This document shows positions 1-13,300 of a DNA stretch of 64,000 nt, piece after piece. The notes beneath the pieces are model-generated. The model made no database searches. It was not told the origin of the DNA and saw nothing but the letters and a program-made list of their open reading frames with translations. Each line of letters begins with the position of its first letter. Position 1 is the first letter of the stretch. This DNA is from Mytilinidion resinicola (taxonomy: Eukaryota; Ascomycota; Dothideomycetes; Mytilinidiales; Mytilinidiaceae): positions 58,869 through 122,868 of the forward strand of contig NW_022985439.1 of assembly GCF_010093595.1 (NCBI RefSeq). The letters run 5' to 3'. Made by a program: the position numbers and the translations under genes.

Positions 1-245
1 ATGCTTTCTTGCCCACTCCATGCACCGGTCGTGCGCCCGTTCGATGGCCCTGCAGTTCTCTTCTGTGCTTTTGCTGTACGTAAGGATGTTTGTGTCGTCG
101 ACGAACCCGTAGGCCGTTGTATTGCCGCGCTGTAGCATTGGTAGGAGCGTGCTGGCGAAGAAGAGGAAGAGTATTGGTGATAGGGAGGAGCCCTGCGGTA
201 TTCCTGTGGTGACTGCAATAGGTTCCGCTATAAAGTTTCCGATGG
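1..245 (-). mobile_element. Non-LTR (LINE) retrotransposon fragment, reverse transcriptase
   Basis: Read on the minus strand, the first 245 bases stay open and encode the palm region of a reverse transcriptase. GIPQGSSLSPILF (motif B region) is followed about 30 residues later by GFVDDTN, which carries the catalytic YxDD-type aspartates (motif C), then ENCRAIERAHDRCMEWARKH. This order is typical of fungal Tad1/I-like LINEs. The fragment runs off the left edge of the window and stops abruptly near 245, where AT-rich sequence begins. Unlike its neighbours it is GC-balanced and shows no RIP-type stops in this stretch, so it is either young or too short to have been mutated. No endonuclease domain or poly-A tail is visible here. 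Confidence 0.85.
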
Positions 246-537
246 CGAGAGACTAGAGGGTATAGAGGCTTTCCCTAGAGCATGCTAACTGTTAATATAG
301 AGCGGAGAGAACTCGGGCAGCGGCGCCGGCTTTAGGGGGTGTTTTCGCTTATTTTATATAAGAATCCTTCTATTTAACATAGTTAATATTATTTAATGTT
401 CTAGGTATAATTAGGTATTAATTGCTATTTTTTTAGATAGGTTCTAGTTAATTATTATGCCTAATAATATTTATTTATATATCTAAGAATAATATTCGCT
501 TGGCGTTAGCCCGAGCGTTGCGCCTTAACGGGTTAAG
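246..537. other. AT-rich stretch, probably the decayed 5' part of pogo copy 2
   Basis: No gene can be called. The last 60 bases read in one plus-strand frame as NNIRLALARALRLNGLRD, which resembles the N-terminal helix-turn-helix start of fungal pogo transposases. The reading resumes at 16062, beyond the copia insertion, so this is probably the 5' part of the interrupted transposase. I could not identify its terminal inverted repeat. Confidence 0.4.
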
Positions 538-542
538 GGATA

Positions 543-736
543 TATTACACTTAGGTATATATAGGATAAAGCAGGATTGGAAATAATATTAAGCAGTAGA
601 GTATAATTAATTGTATATATATAGAATTTTTTATTAGTTAGGTTACCCCGCCCGACGTTCTATATAGCTTTAATAGCAAGCTTATTAATATAGTTCTTGC
701 CTTAGGCCTTTATAGCTAATACCTTAGTCTATAATA
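543..736 (-). repeat. Copia LTR, left copy (3' LTR in element orientation)
   Basis: This 194-bp copy is alignable end to end with 15865-16061. It starts TATTACACTTAGG and ends TCTATAATA. The partner's better-preserved right end, TGCGACA, shows that the ancestral termini were a TG...CA inverted repeat. Differences between copies are mainly C/T and G/A transitions. A purine-rich tract lies just inside, on the minus strand next to position 737. Confidence 0.88.
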
Positions 737-3700
737 CACCTTTCTAGATTTTACTCTATTTTAGATAAGGTCTAAATATCTTATAGACTATCCTTTTCTA
801 ATACGCATCCTAAATTAATCCGTAATAAGATATTAACTAGGCCTAGTTAGCGTAAAAAGTATATATATTTTTCTATTAAAAAGGGCTTTATAAAGCTATC
901 CGAAGGTATACCTATAGTCGGAACCTACTAGACTATAACTTTACTACTTTAATAAATCTGCCTTAGCTATAAGCTATAGATATTAATATATTTTAGATTT
1001 AAGGTTAACTATAGCCTTTTTTTTCTAGATTAGGCCTACTATCTGCTAATTATTATAGAGGATATAAGGTTATTATTCTAGATTAAACTATACCTATACA
1101 AACAGCCTATATAAACCTATTATCTCCCTTGCTGTATATAATAGCGATAAAAGCTCTGCTTTAGTTATAGATATTATAACAGTCTTCTATTTAGAAGACT
1201 GCTATATAATTAGTCTATTAAATAGCTTTATAAGGTAACCTTGCGTGGATTTTTAAGTTTTTAGATTATCCGCGAATAATATATCGCTTAATAGCTGCAG
1301 CACTTTATTATTGCCTATTTCTACTACTATAGAATTTATAGAGCCTAAGAACTTAATAGTATAGTACTTTATAGTCTAGAAATATAAAAGAACTTAATTT
1401 GCGTATTATAAGTGCTCTAGTAAAGGGTTTATTATAAACTAACTTAACTAGCTAGCTGTAAATAAGATATCTAGTCTTAATACTACTGCTGCATATAATA
1501 TTAAACCTATTTTTTCCTGCATCTCTATAACTTACTATATAGTAGCCTGTTCTTTAAAAGGTTAGGAATAATATAATAAAGTAAAAGGTGTATAAACTAT
1601 TCTCTATAACTTATCTATTCTATATTTAGTATAGATTTGTTAATATATCTATTCTAATAGATCTAAAGCTTTTTATCTATTATATTTTGCAGGATCCTAA
1701 TATTAAGAAAGGAGATTGCTTTGTTTAAATCCTTAATCCTGTACTTACTATTTACTGCTAACTTAAATTACTTAATATAGTAAACGCGTTCTTATTCTAA
1801 AATAATAAGGAGATTGTCTATATAGAGAAACAGAATAAGGCCTGTCTTATTGTTAATAAGAATATATAGTTTATCTAGGCAATATTTAAATCCTAGACTG
1901 TTAAGAAATAATATAAGTTTATTAAACTATAGCTTTAGTAACTTTCGCAGGCTATAGAGCGCTTTAAGTAATTTCTAAACCTTTCCTAGCGTTCTATACC
2001 CTAGTAGACAGGCAGTATAGATTTTATTATCTATATCGGCGTTAATAAAGGCGTTCTTAAAGTTAATTTAATAATATAGAAGCCTAAACGCACAGATAAG
2101 TGCTATAAAAATATAAAAGCTCTAATACTCCCCTATAGCTATATAGATATTATTAGAAATATTATATTAAAGATTGCTTTTTACGCATATTTAAGCTTTA
2201 TAATAAATAAGGTAGCTAGCAGCATTAAGTTTATATATAAAAACCTATTTAAGCAGTAGCACTTACTTATACTCCGGGTAATTAATAAGTTTAAAAGTAT
2301 ACTTATTTTTAAGTAACTTAATCTTAGCATCTATAGCTTACTTAAAGCCGTCCCTTTCTAGATAACGCTTTAGCTAATACTAGAATTCTGGTGGTAGTAT
2401 TAAGTCCTTTTAATAAGTTTTTAGAGTCTGCGCCGATGCAAATATATAGACTATTTATTAACCTAGTTTAGCATATTTTAGTTGCAAGGCATATACCTAT
2501 TACTATGCCTTTTTCTACACCTAGCGTGCAGTAAGTAACTAAGCTAAATTTACTGTATATTAAGTTACTATAGCACGGGAAAAGTTTTGCGGTATTATAC
2601 TTAGTTATCTAGATCTAAGTAATATTAGAGTAGGATATAGCTGTATATAAAGCCTGTTTATTTAACTCTATATTCCTATTACTGTTTATACTAATAGAAG
2701 TTGCAGAAATAGCAGAAACGCTAATAGAACCTTATATTAAACTAAATTAGGATTAAGAATGCTTATATTTTCTATTAGTTAAAGTTCCGTATCTATATTA
2801 TCTAGATTAACTTTATTAATACTAATTAAGAGTACTTATCCAGTCTTAGGAAGGCTTATAGAGAGCTGTAGGTTATATATAACCTTTTTATCTATCTGTA
2901 TATCCTAAAATATAATAATATAATCTAAATACAGGATCTAAACTTTATAAATATTAGTTGTATTTAGCCTAATAAGCTATCCCTTAATTACTTTATCCTG
3001 CAGCTTTGCCCTTATAAAACGGTTTCTTCTGTGCTTAATTAAGATATAGGCAAGGGATCCGATAATTTTAATATATAAGAGGTTTAGCTTACGGCTATAT
3101 ACTATTTTAAAAGGTATCTACTATTGCTTTTATTATACAGGGGTGCAATTAAGAAAATAAGTAGCGTAAGCTACTATATATAGCTAGAGCTTATAAGGTA
3201 GTCTACTTTATATATAGAGCTTATAAGCCATAGTTATTATTAACCCCCTAGAATATTCTATAAGGCTATTTTAATCTAGAGTATCCGGTGGAAATAGATT
3301 AAAAGTAATTCCTTTTGCAATTATATAATCCTTCTACTGCTAGCTTAGTCTTTTTTTACTATCCGAATAGATATATTATATAGTAAAGCCTTAGTTATTG
3401 TTTATAATAGTAAAGAACTCTTGCGTTACTATAACTAGTTTTTTTTATATTTTATATAGGAGATTAAAGGAGATATAGTATACTAAATAGTTATAGTAGA
3501 AATATATAACCTATATATTAAGATTAAATACCTTTTCTATATAAATAAGATCTAAGTGGACCTTTTTAAATAGGTAAGTTCCTCTCTATATTAGAACGCG
3601 TGAAATTTATTAATATACTTGCGTAAGCTAATATTCGGGATATAGCTCTAAGGTCCGTTTAAAGTTGCAAGTGCTAAATACTACTTCTTTAACTGCGTAT

Positions 3701-5237
3701 AGTATTTGCTCTAGAGCTTTTTTCCTAATATACCCTAGTCTAGTATACTAGATATCTATTAATACTACAGCAGTTTAAGGTATCCTTAACCTTTTTACTA
3801 TAGCAAAAGCTTGCGCTGCTTTAGTATATAATTCGGCTTTAATAACGGAATCCTAAATATATAGTTTAATAACCCTAAATATGCTGTATTTAGTTGCTTT
3901 AAATATATTTAATCTATCTAATATATCCTTATATTAAAGAAAAGCCCTTACCTTTCTAAAGAGTTTATATTTATAAGGTTCTAGTAGAAGCCTAGTATAT
4001 ATACAACGTTATTAAGCTTAATAAGACTAGAACCTAACGGAATATTAATATAGACTATAATATCTCCTATTCCCTTAATATGCTTATTTATATTACTAAA
4101 TTATATAATTTTATCTTATATTAGCTTATACCTAGCAAATCTTAATAGGTTATTACAGATATATATATCTGCATAATTGTCGAGCCTAAAATAGTTATTA
4201 TACTTATTATTTGCTAATATACTAAATATAAACTTTAAGGTGGCAAAGAATACCTTTGTTCTAGCAGTAGTTAAAAATAATATAGTATTATTAGTTGCCT
4301 TTTTAGGTTAAGTATTTAAAGTATCGGCAGGCTAAAACTTTGGTAAAGTAATATTATTTCTAAGGAAGTTCTTCTTAGTCTTTAATTAGAGCTGTTTACT
4401 TCCCTTAATTACTATAATAACCTTAGATTAAAATTAAACTATTAGTATCTAATCTAATAGTATACTTAATAGATTAAGATATTAGCAGTCTATATATTTA
4501 TAGGTAAGTCCGCACACGCAGTTTTATAAGCTTATTAGTAAGTTTATTATTATTAGAATTAAGTTAGCCCTTTATCTTTTCTATTTTAGCTATAAACTAT
4601 TATTATCCGATAAATCTAAATTATAACTGTGCTTTCTGCCTTAAAAGGTGGCGTGTGCAGCTCGCCCTTTTATAGTTTTTTTGCTTAGCAGTGCTATAGT
4701 CCTAAACTGCTTAATATAGAAGCCTATTATAATTTTTTTATTAGAAAGTACTAGATTTAGCCTATAGAAGAACCTAAGAGTTTTATTAATAGTATTCTAA
4801 GCCTTCTGCACAATTATAATATCGGCGTTATTCTCTATTTTATTAAAGTTAGAGTTATTATTAATAGTTATAAAACCGGTGCTTATATAATTTAGATTTA
4901 TCTAGTTAAGCGTAGTAAGAAGTATATTAGAAATATTCTCTATTATCTTTACTATTTCTTTAATAAGAGTTATTTCCCCCTTAATATAAGCTTTCTTTAA
5001 CTTTATATAATTATAGAATAGAGGATTAAGGTTCTATAAAGCTTTAATAAAGGCGTTATATATCTAGAACTTATTTAGGTTTTTAATCTTATACTGCTTT
5101 ATATTATTAATAAAAGTAGGCTATCGGCTAAGCTATTTATTAAGACTAGTACTGCTATATTCTTTCTTAAGCTTTTTAAACTCTATTCTTATATTCTATT
5201 TCTAGTCCTTTACGGTCGGCTAGATGCTTTTAGCTAG

Positions 5238-5647
5238 TGTTACGATAGCGCTACACGTAAGAGGTCGAGGGCTTAAAGAGGAGCGTTGATTAGGTGCTAT
5301 ATACAATGCTACGTGGAGAATTAAGACGTTGTATAAGGAACAGGAAGACGGGAGACGGGCCACCGGATATAAGGGCGTGGCCGAGCGCGTGGCGTACGGC
5401 CTCTATGCCGTTTCGGCGCGTGGCACGCGTATACGCGAGGTTCTTACCAGATTAGGTGATAGGAAAAGGGGGCAGCCGGTAGGTGGCTGGAGCGGGACAG
5501 GATAGGAAGCGGAAGCGAGACGGGAGCGGAGCAGGGCAGGCAGGGCAGGAGGCCGGCCAACGGTAGTAGGCCGGTGCAGATTGCTGGAGTTGTAGTAATC
5601 TGCGGCAGAATTTCGGTAGGTAGGGTGTTGCGGTCGATACCGTGATA
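5238..5647. repeat. Solo LTR inserted in the copia element
   Basis: A GC-rich 410-bp island is flanked by GCTAG on both sides (5233-5237 and 5648-5652). It begins TGTTACGATAGC and ends GATACCGTGATA; the reverse complement of that end matches the start at most positions, the signature of LTR termini. It contains no coding sequence and no partner LTR in the window, so it is a solo LTR left by recombination. Its composition contrasts sharply with the RIP-mutated DNA on either side. Confidence 0.82.
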
Positions 5648-5726
5648 GCTAGCGCAATAATTTTACCTTAGACTGTGTAAATTCTAATATAGTATTATTA
5701 ATGCGTTTAGAAACTTTATTAATATA

Positions 5727-5784
5727 TTCCACTACTAAGCCGGCTAAACCACCGAGCCGGCTACTTTTCCTTAGCATAACCAAC
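5727..5784 (+). repeat. Left terminal inverted repeat of pogo copy 1
   Basis: Starts TTCCACTACTAAGCCGGC. It contains the palindromic pair AGCCGGCT...AGCCGGCT and ends near CAACACTATA. Its partner is the reverse complement of 15217-15274. Confidence 0.9.
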
Positions 5785-5959
5785 ACTATATTCACACAGC
5801 AATATATTAATAACGCAGCGATTATCTATCTTAGTAAAAAGGCAGTATTAATCTCGCGCTTTAAGCCTTTACCTCTAGTTAATTTAGGACTATATAACGC
5901 GCTATAGCAGCCTTTAACGTATAATATTAGCGGCTTTCTAATCGGCTCTATAGAATTAC

Positions 5960-6704
5960 GTTTCGACCTTAATTACAACTAAACTGCCTAAAGCTTACTG
6001 CGACCGAAGAGCATATAATTATACAATATATCCTTAACCTAGACTTACAAGGATTTGCGCCCCGGTTATATAAGGTAGTAGATATAGCAGATAAAGTACT
6101 AGCTGCGTATAGTAGAATACTAGTAGGCAAGAACTAGACTTAACAGTTTATATCTTATATAAAGGAGCTTAAAATAGCTTTTAATTAGGTAAAAAACCGC
6201 TAGAGGATACTCTAGGAAGACCTAGAGGTTATTAATATATAGTTTACTTTTATATAAGAGACTATAGCTAAGTATAGCGTCTACCTAGATAATATCTATA
6301 ACTTTAATAAAACTAGCTTTTAAATAGGTATAATTAGCATAATAAAGGTTATTACAGGTTTAGAAAAATATATAAGGCCTAATTTTATTTAACTAGGCAA
6401 CTAAAAGTAGGTTACAGTTATCTAGAGCATCTACACTGCCGGATATATAACCCTACTATTTATTATCTATAAAAAACGCGTTTATATTTCTATATAGTAT
6501 AAGGAAGCAGAAATACTATATAATTAGAAGCTTTCTATTTCTAAGAACGGCTAGACTAATAATAAGCTTAGTCTTAAGTAGTTAAAGCACTTTAACACGT
6601 ATATAAAGGCGCGTTAGGTAGGGTTATATAGGTTGCTAATTTTAGACAGCTATAAAAGCCACCTTAACTAAGATTTTAAGGATTATTATATTAAATAACA
6701 AATT
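5960..6704 (+). pseudogene. Pogo copy 1 transposase, N-terminal half (degraded)
   Basis: The plus-strand reading gives a CENP-B-type helix-turn-helix segment (LTATEEHIIIQYILNLDLQG, then FAPRLYKVVDIADKVLAA) and the start of the DDE domain, DNIYNFNKTSF, where the usual DIYNFDETGF aspartate has become Asn. The half ends near LLILDSYKSHLN, the second DDE-region motif. Stops at former Trp and Gln codons break the frame, consistent with RIP. The coding sequence stops at 6705-6709, the left CTTAC flank of the gypsy insertion, and resumes at 14419. Confidence 0.85.
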
Positions 6705-6709
6705 CTTAC

Positions 6710-7247
6710 TATAACGGGTCGTCTTTTCTATACCTTCTAAGTATCTTATACTAAGGTAGGGTATAGGCAAGTTGTTATCGGGGTGCAATAGTCTTTAAAA
6801 GGTAAGGTAATAATTAATTAAGGTCTAAAACAGGGTTATTACTTCTAATAGGTAGTATTAAAGTCTTAAGTTAAATATAAGGTTCCTATCTATATAAAGG
6901 AGCGTCCCTTTATATAAAAGCTCTGTTTTAAGAAACCTTTTACTTATATAGCTCGCAGCCTTAAGCTTTTTAAGCTGCTTTCTTAGCTCGCAGCCTTAAG
7001 CCCCTTAAGCGCTCGCCTAGCTCGCTCCTTTAAGCCTCTTAAGCTATTACGTAATCCTGTTTTTATAATATCCTATTCTTAGATTATTCCTATCTACTAG
7101 CAGTTTATAGGGGAATCTAGGATCCCTATATATTCTATATATAACCTTTTTAGTCCTGTAACCTAGTTCTGCGTAATTAGCCTTATCTACTTACTTATTT
7201 CTATAAGTGCCTTTGCGCTCGGGTTATTTATATTATAGGTTGTAATA
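6710..7247 (-). repeat. Gypsy LTR, left copy (3' LTR)
   Basis: 538 bp, starting TATAACGGGTCGTC and ending GGTTGTAATA. It aligns without length change to 13876-14413, with scattered C/T and G/A differences. Inside it the sequence TAGCTCGCAGCCTTAAGC recurs (around 6951-6985), a short internal tandem repeat present in both LTRs. Confidence 0.93.
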
Positions 7248-7529
7248 CTTGCTCCCTCTTCTAAGGCTTTCGGCCCGAAAGTATCTCCGTGGTGGGGTCT
7301 TAGATAAGTAGCTGGCGATGCCCTATTTATTAGGCCGTTATTATACTACTCTATTTTTTTCTTTATAATATCTAACGCTTTAAAAGCTAAGAAATAAAAA
7401 GCTGTTTTATACTTACTAATTATATTAATGCGTCTGGTTTAAAAGTTATACCTTATTCCTGGTGCAAGTCTTAGGGTTTATTATATATAGTCTCTATATC
7501 TAACTTGGATTATTATACCGCCTGCGTTC

Positions 7530-7910
7530 GGGCGCAACAATTAAACTATAATATTGCTAGCATCTTAGCAGCTACTTATAAGCTGTTATAATCTACTATT
7601 ATTTACAACTATATCCTAGCTAACTTTTCCAGGGCGGAAGCTAGCCTGTAAAAAGGATAAACTTTATTATAAGGGGTTAAAGACTTATATAACCCTAAAA
7701 GCGGCTATAGTAAAGCTAGATTACCTGGATTCTTAAAAGGAGCTGTTGCGTAAGCGTGGTAAAGAGATAATATATTGCGGTTTTAAGACTCTAGAAAAGC
7801 TTAAGGAAGATAATTAGAAGGAGGCTAAGTAGAAAAAATAAGAGTATACCGAGCAGGAAGGCTTGCTTTCTGCCTTAGGGACTATTAGGTATTTTTTTTT
7901 CTCCCTAGGT
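7530..7910 (+). pseudogene. Degraded accessory frame antisense to the gypsy coding strand
   Basis: Between the left LTR and the chromodomain end, a plus-strand frame reads LKTYITLKAAIVKLDYLDS, a stop, then KELLRKRGKEIIYCGFKTLE, KLKEDN, stops, and EYTEQEGLLSAL. A charged, helical protein encoded opposite to gag-pol near the 3' LTR is recalled from other fungal chromoviruses, but I cannot name a characterised family. The frame is broken by several stops. This could be coincidental coding bias, so confidence is low. Confidence 0.3.
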
Positions 7911-10185
7911 ATACTAGGTACTGCCAGCCGTCTATTCTATTGCTATATATTCTAATTATATAGCAGTAGTATTCCTTCTTTAGGTTCTTTTAATCCTTTT
8001 TAGTTAGACAGTGTACTGTCGCCGTTCTTCTAGGCTGCTCCGGATTCTGGCGGTAAAACTACTGCAGGAGTTCCTAATAGTTCGCTAAACTCTTAACCGG
8101 TTCCTATATATTTTTAGAGGTGCTGTATTCTTTCCACTTAATTAGGTACTTCTTTTACTAACCGTGCTATCGGGAATCTAGGATTTACTCGACCTTATAT
8201 TTATTATTATTATCGACTTCTATATTGTTTTCTAGCTTAGCGTTTAGTAGTGCGGGTTCTAGTAGCAATATATAGAAGACCGGGTGTATTTTTATTCTAT
8301 TAGGTAGCCTAAGCTTATAGTTTACTAGGCTAATAACGTCCTATATTTTAAATAGTCTAATCTTAATATAGTCTAACTTTATGCTTAGTTGTTTTATTTT
8401 AATATTTTTGCGGAGTAGGTAGACTTTATCTCCCCCTTTAAAGGTTAGTGCAACACCCTAGTATTAGTTGTAATACCTTGCTAACCTTAGTATTAGGAAT
8501 TAGATATCTATTAAGAGCTGCTTTTATAGCTCTTTAATATTTTCAACTAATAGCAGTGCCCCTTAGGCTCTTATACTATTAAGTTAGGGTTTTTAATACG
8601 CCTCTAGATTAAAACTATAGTTTATAAAAAAGGGTAATACCTTTATTAACTCTATAGATGCACTATTATAGGCGAACTAGGCTATTAGTAGTAGTAATAC
8701 CTAATTATCTTACCTGTAATTAATATAGTATTGTAGGTATTATTTTAAAGTCTAATTAAGCCTTTCTATTTACCTGTCCGTTTAAGGGTAAAACACCGTA
8801 AAAAGCTTATGCTTTGTCCCTAGTTGTGCAGTAAGGGTCTGCCAGAATTTTAATATAAAGAGCTTGTTTCGGTCTAAAATTATCTCTTATAGTAGCCCGT
8901 AATTGCTAATAATATACTTTAAAAAAGCGTAGGCCAGATCTTCTGCTGTTAATACTTCTTAGTAAGAAATAAAGTATATATATTTAGTTAGTCGGTCCGT
9001 AACTACTAATATTATATTGTACTTTATACCTATTATAGGTTTAATAGACTATAGTAGCTTAACTATAAAGTTCTATATAATAGACTTTTATACTTTTTCC
9101 GGTGTAAAGGAACTCTTTATTAGTCTATACAGTATGTATTATACCGACTTATTCTTTATATATTTGTATTCGTGTACAATTTTCTCCGTTAATTTCCGGA
9201 GTCCGGGGAAATAGAATGTTCTTGCAATTCTTTCCCGTGTTTTTTCCACTCCTTAGTGCCCGTGCACTAGTATACTATAGAATTTTTTAATAAGCTTTTT
9301 TTATAAAGTCTTAGGTACAAATATTTTGTTCTATAAGGTAATAATACCGTCCTAGATTTCTCTATATTCCTGGTTTATAGGCTCTGGGCGCAAGCTCTGC
9401 TAGTTATAACCCGCTAAATCCCGGCTTTTTTAATCTACCTTCTGTGCTGCCTTAATTTATTTATACTACTTATTATCCTTAGACCTATAAGTAACTGCTG
9501 CTTATATATAGTTAAATTTAAGGGTTTCTAGACTAGTCTTCTTAAGTATAGGTTACCTGGTCTTCTCGGTTCCTTCTATATAGTCCGGCCTTCTGCTAAG
9601 TATATCTGCACGAGTATTTTCAGATCCCTTTCGGTATATAATCCTGAAATTAAAGGTTCCTAGCTTTTCTAACTATTTCTTCTATTTTCTATTTAACTCC
9701 TTAGTTATAGTAAAGTATATTAGGTTCTTATAGTCTGTATACACCTATACTATATATACTGCCCCTTTAAAATAAACTTTCTACTGTTTAAATACTTCTA
9801 TTATAGCTAACAGTTTCTTATTATAGATATTATAGTTTAGCTTAGCTATACTTAGCTTTTATAAGTAGAACACTATAGAATACAGTTTCCCTTATTTATC
9901 TAGTTAGTTAAGTATTGCTCCTACTACCTTATTTAATATATTGCTCTTAATAGTAACTAGTTTCTATAGGTCGAAGATTGCTAATACTGGTTTTAAAGTA
10001 AACCGTGCTTTTAACCTATTAAATATACCCTATACTTCTAGGGTTTATCTATATTTAATATCTTTTTTAGTAAGTTCTATAAGTAGCTCTATAATTTTCG
10101 AGTAGCCCTTAATAAACTGCCTATAGTAATTAGCTAACCCTAGGAATAACTATAGTTCCTTTAAATTTGCGGGCTCTAGCTATTC

Positions 10186-10395
10186 TTAGATAGAGGATAC
10201 CTTACCTTCTTCTATCTTAATCCGTCCTGGACTAATAACGCATCCTAGGAATCCGACTTTCTGCCTATAGAACTTACACTTATCCGGGTTTACTATAAAG
10301 TTGTATTCCCTAAGTCTTTCGAGTACTTTTCGCATATATATCTTGTGTTCGCTTAGCGTTTCTAAGTATATAAGGATATTATTAAGGTATGCCAC
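10186..10395 (-). pseudogene. Gypsy reverse transcriptase core (surviving open segment)
   Basis: The longest uninterrupted coding piece of the chromovirus, about 69 codons. It matches the Ty3/gypsy RT palm and thumb: AYLNNILIY occupies the catalytic YLDD position with both aspartates changed to Asn (GA to AA changes, as RIP gives). It continues with HKIYMRKVLERLRE, NPDKCKF and VGFLGCVIS, all standard landmarks. Loss of both catalytic aspartates makes the enzyme inactive. Confidence 0.9.
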
Positions 10396-13300
10396 TGTAA
10401 ACTAATCTAGGTAGCCTCTTAACGCTAAGTTAACTACTGCCTGGAATATTACTAGCGCGTTAGTAAGCCTAAATAGCATTACTATATACTTAAAGTATCC
10501 GTATTAAGTTCTAAAAGCCGTCTTCTATTCTTCTCCTTCTCTTATCTAAATTAAATAGTATCCTTTGTATAGGTCCAACTTTGTAAAGTACTTAGCCTTA
10601 TATAGTTGGTTTTTAAGCTTGGAGATTAAAGGTAATAGATAGCGGTTTTTAATTATAATTTTATTTAGTTATCTATAGTCTATATAAAGGTATAGCTTAC
10701 TATTTGCCTTTAGGACGAATATTACGGGGTAACCTGCAGGCAATTCCGATAGTTTAATAAATCCTCGCTTTAGGTTCTTTTCCAGGTATTCTTCTAGCAC
10801 TTCCAGCTTATTCTAGGCTAGTAAATAGATTAGTCTAAACTGCGGTTATTCGCCTAGTACTAGGGGAATATAGTAATCCTAAGGTTAGTACTTTAGTAAT
10901 ATATTCTAAACCTTTTCTATAAAGATTTCTTTAAATTTATTGTATTTTTCTAGTACTTCCAGTGCTTTTGCTGCCTCGGCTAGCTGCCGGCTGCTTAGGG
11001 GTCTAGGCTACTATTAGCTCGCTGCCCTATCTTCTTTTTAGGCTTTTTTGCCTTTTAAGGTATCTATATTAACATCTTGTTTTTGCTTAGGCTTATTCTA
11101 GCGCAGGGTGTTTTTCGGTCCGCTTTCCGATTAAATCCTTACTTTACTAGACTTCTAATCGACTTAGGGGTTATACTGCTTTAGCTATAGTATGCCTAAA
11201 ATTATATTATATCTTGCTATATTAGTTATATCTATGCTAATAGTTTCTCTATATTCTTTAATCTATATAACGCCTGGTCGAGTTTCTATAGTTACCTGCC
11301 CGTTACTATATTATACAGGTATACTATCTACTATATATAGTTTATAGGGTCTATTTTTCTATTACTAAGGGATCCGGTTTCTTCTAATAAAGTTGTGGGA
11401 TATAAAATTTCCTTGCGCGCTACTGTTTAGCAGTGCTCTCGCCGGGTTCCTACTAATTTTAACCGATAGGATTACGTGTCTATAGTTCTAAATAGGAATA
11501 GAGTTAGGCTGCGTTGCCGGGTTCCTTTTTTTCTCTATAATATAGGTTTTTCCTACTAGAGTAGCAATAGTCGCGGTTTATATTCCTTCGTCTTTAGCTG
11601 CTCTATAGGACCTTATTCTTAGCTGCTCTGGCCGTTCTATTGCTTAAGCGCCTGCTCGTTTTTTAGCTATTCTTATAGCTAATAGTTTACGTGTTTTGTT
11701 TTGCAATATACTAGATATAAGTCCTAGTAGTATATCCGCCAGTCTTTACTTTTCCTATATTCTATTAGGTACTAAGGGTCTGCAACTATAGTAGCTACTT
11801 CTATAAGTTTGTCTTTCTTACCTATAATATAGTGCTCTGTTTCCTTAAACAGTACTAGTTGCATAATAATATAATATCTTATCTAATATAGGTACTATCC
11901 TTAATATCTCTTATATATTATATACTTATTATATTTGTCTTTAATATAAGATACCTAAGATATTTATCTATAAAGTAGGTGGTTTCTATCTAGCTATTTA
12001 TCTTCCTTATTATAGACGCCTATTTCACCGATAGAGTATAAAGCTCTATAGATCTCGATCTTAGTTTACCTTCTATATAGCTCTAGCGGTTTTTACTCTA
12101 GCCCTATACTAAATTTGCTGTTACTAGACTACTTTTCTAGTTTACAGTCTTTATTACTATTATAGTATTCTTTACTATTCTTAACAGGTAATTTATTGTC
12201 TAGTTCTTGCTAGGTATTACGGCTTAGGCCTTCTAATATATCTAATCTTGCGCGGGTTCCTGCGTTAATAGTTGCTGTTAATATTCCTGCGGCTGCAGCT
12301 ATTCTTACTTCCTCTTCTCTGGCAAGCTATTCTATAACTTTTCCTATAGCTCTTAGGAATTAGTAACTAGCTAGTGCTCTTAGTTCTGCGCCCGCTGTAG
12401 CGTTTTTAGCTTTTTGCGCTTCTTATTCTTTATTAAGGCGTGCGAGAATCTCTCTTACGCTTTATTTATACGTAGCTACAACTTTATTAACCTATGCTTC
12501 CGCGTTTAGTAACTCGGCCTTGCTGTTATCTAGTAGCTCGGGTATATTAGTTCGGGGTTCTAATTATAGTTTAATTATCTAGAACGCCTTATCTATTTCT
12601 AACAGGTAGTTAATTTCTATACTCTTAACTTCTACGTCGGCGTAGTAGTTATCTATAGGGTTGCTGTTATACTCTTCGTTTCTTATTATAGCAATAGTAT
12701 GTTCCTTTATTCTCTGTATTAGATAGTACCCTATTACCTACTTATCTAACTAATAGGTAAAGTAGTTATTATTATAGCACGCGGTCTATAATATAGAATT
12801 ATAGCGGTCTATATTCGGCTTTGCTATAACTGCTGCTATTTAGGTGTTTTTAGAGCACTTATTCGCAAAGTATCCCTGTTCTCTATATAATAGGCATATA
12901 CTATTGCGCCTTTTTTCTTACCTTTCTTTATCGGTAATTAGTTTACCCTTTTAGTTATTATATTGTTTTGCAATATTAATTTCTATACGATCTCTATAGT
13001 CGCGGTTAGTTACTCTTAGCTTTGGTCTGGCTAGTTAGGCGTAAAAATAAAGTCCTCTTTTATCTGCCCGTTCTAGTTATTGCTTATACTATTAACTATT
13101 AATTTATATTACTATTTCCTTAAGTTTATAAAGTATTAGAGGCCTTTCGCCTTATATAATTTTGTTCTTAATATCTTCTTTAAAACCTCTATAGTATTAT
13201 ACTTACAGAGCTTTATCTTCCTATAATAGCTTAGACGCAATTTATATAAATTCTAAAGTATAGCGGCTAGTTAAGCCTTTCTGCTTTAGAACTGCTATTT

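Noticed and set aside
5701..5907. 68-codon plus-strand frame across the pogo left TIR
   Set aside because: It starts in copia sequence and crosses a transposon boundary, so it cannot be a natural gene.
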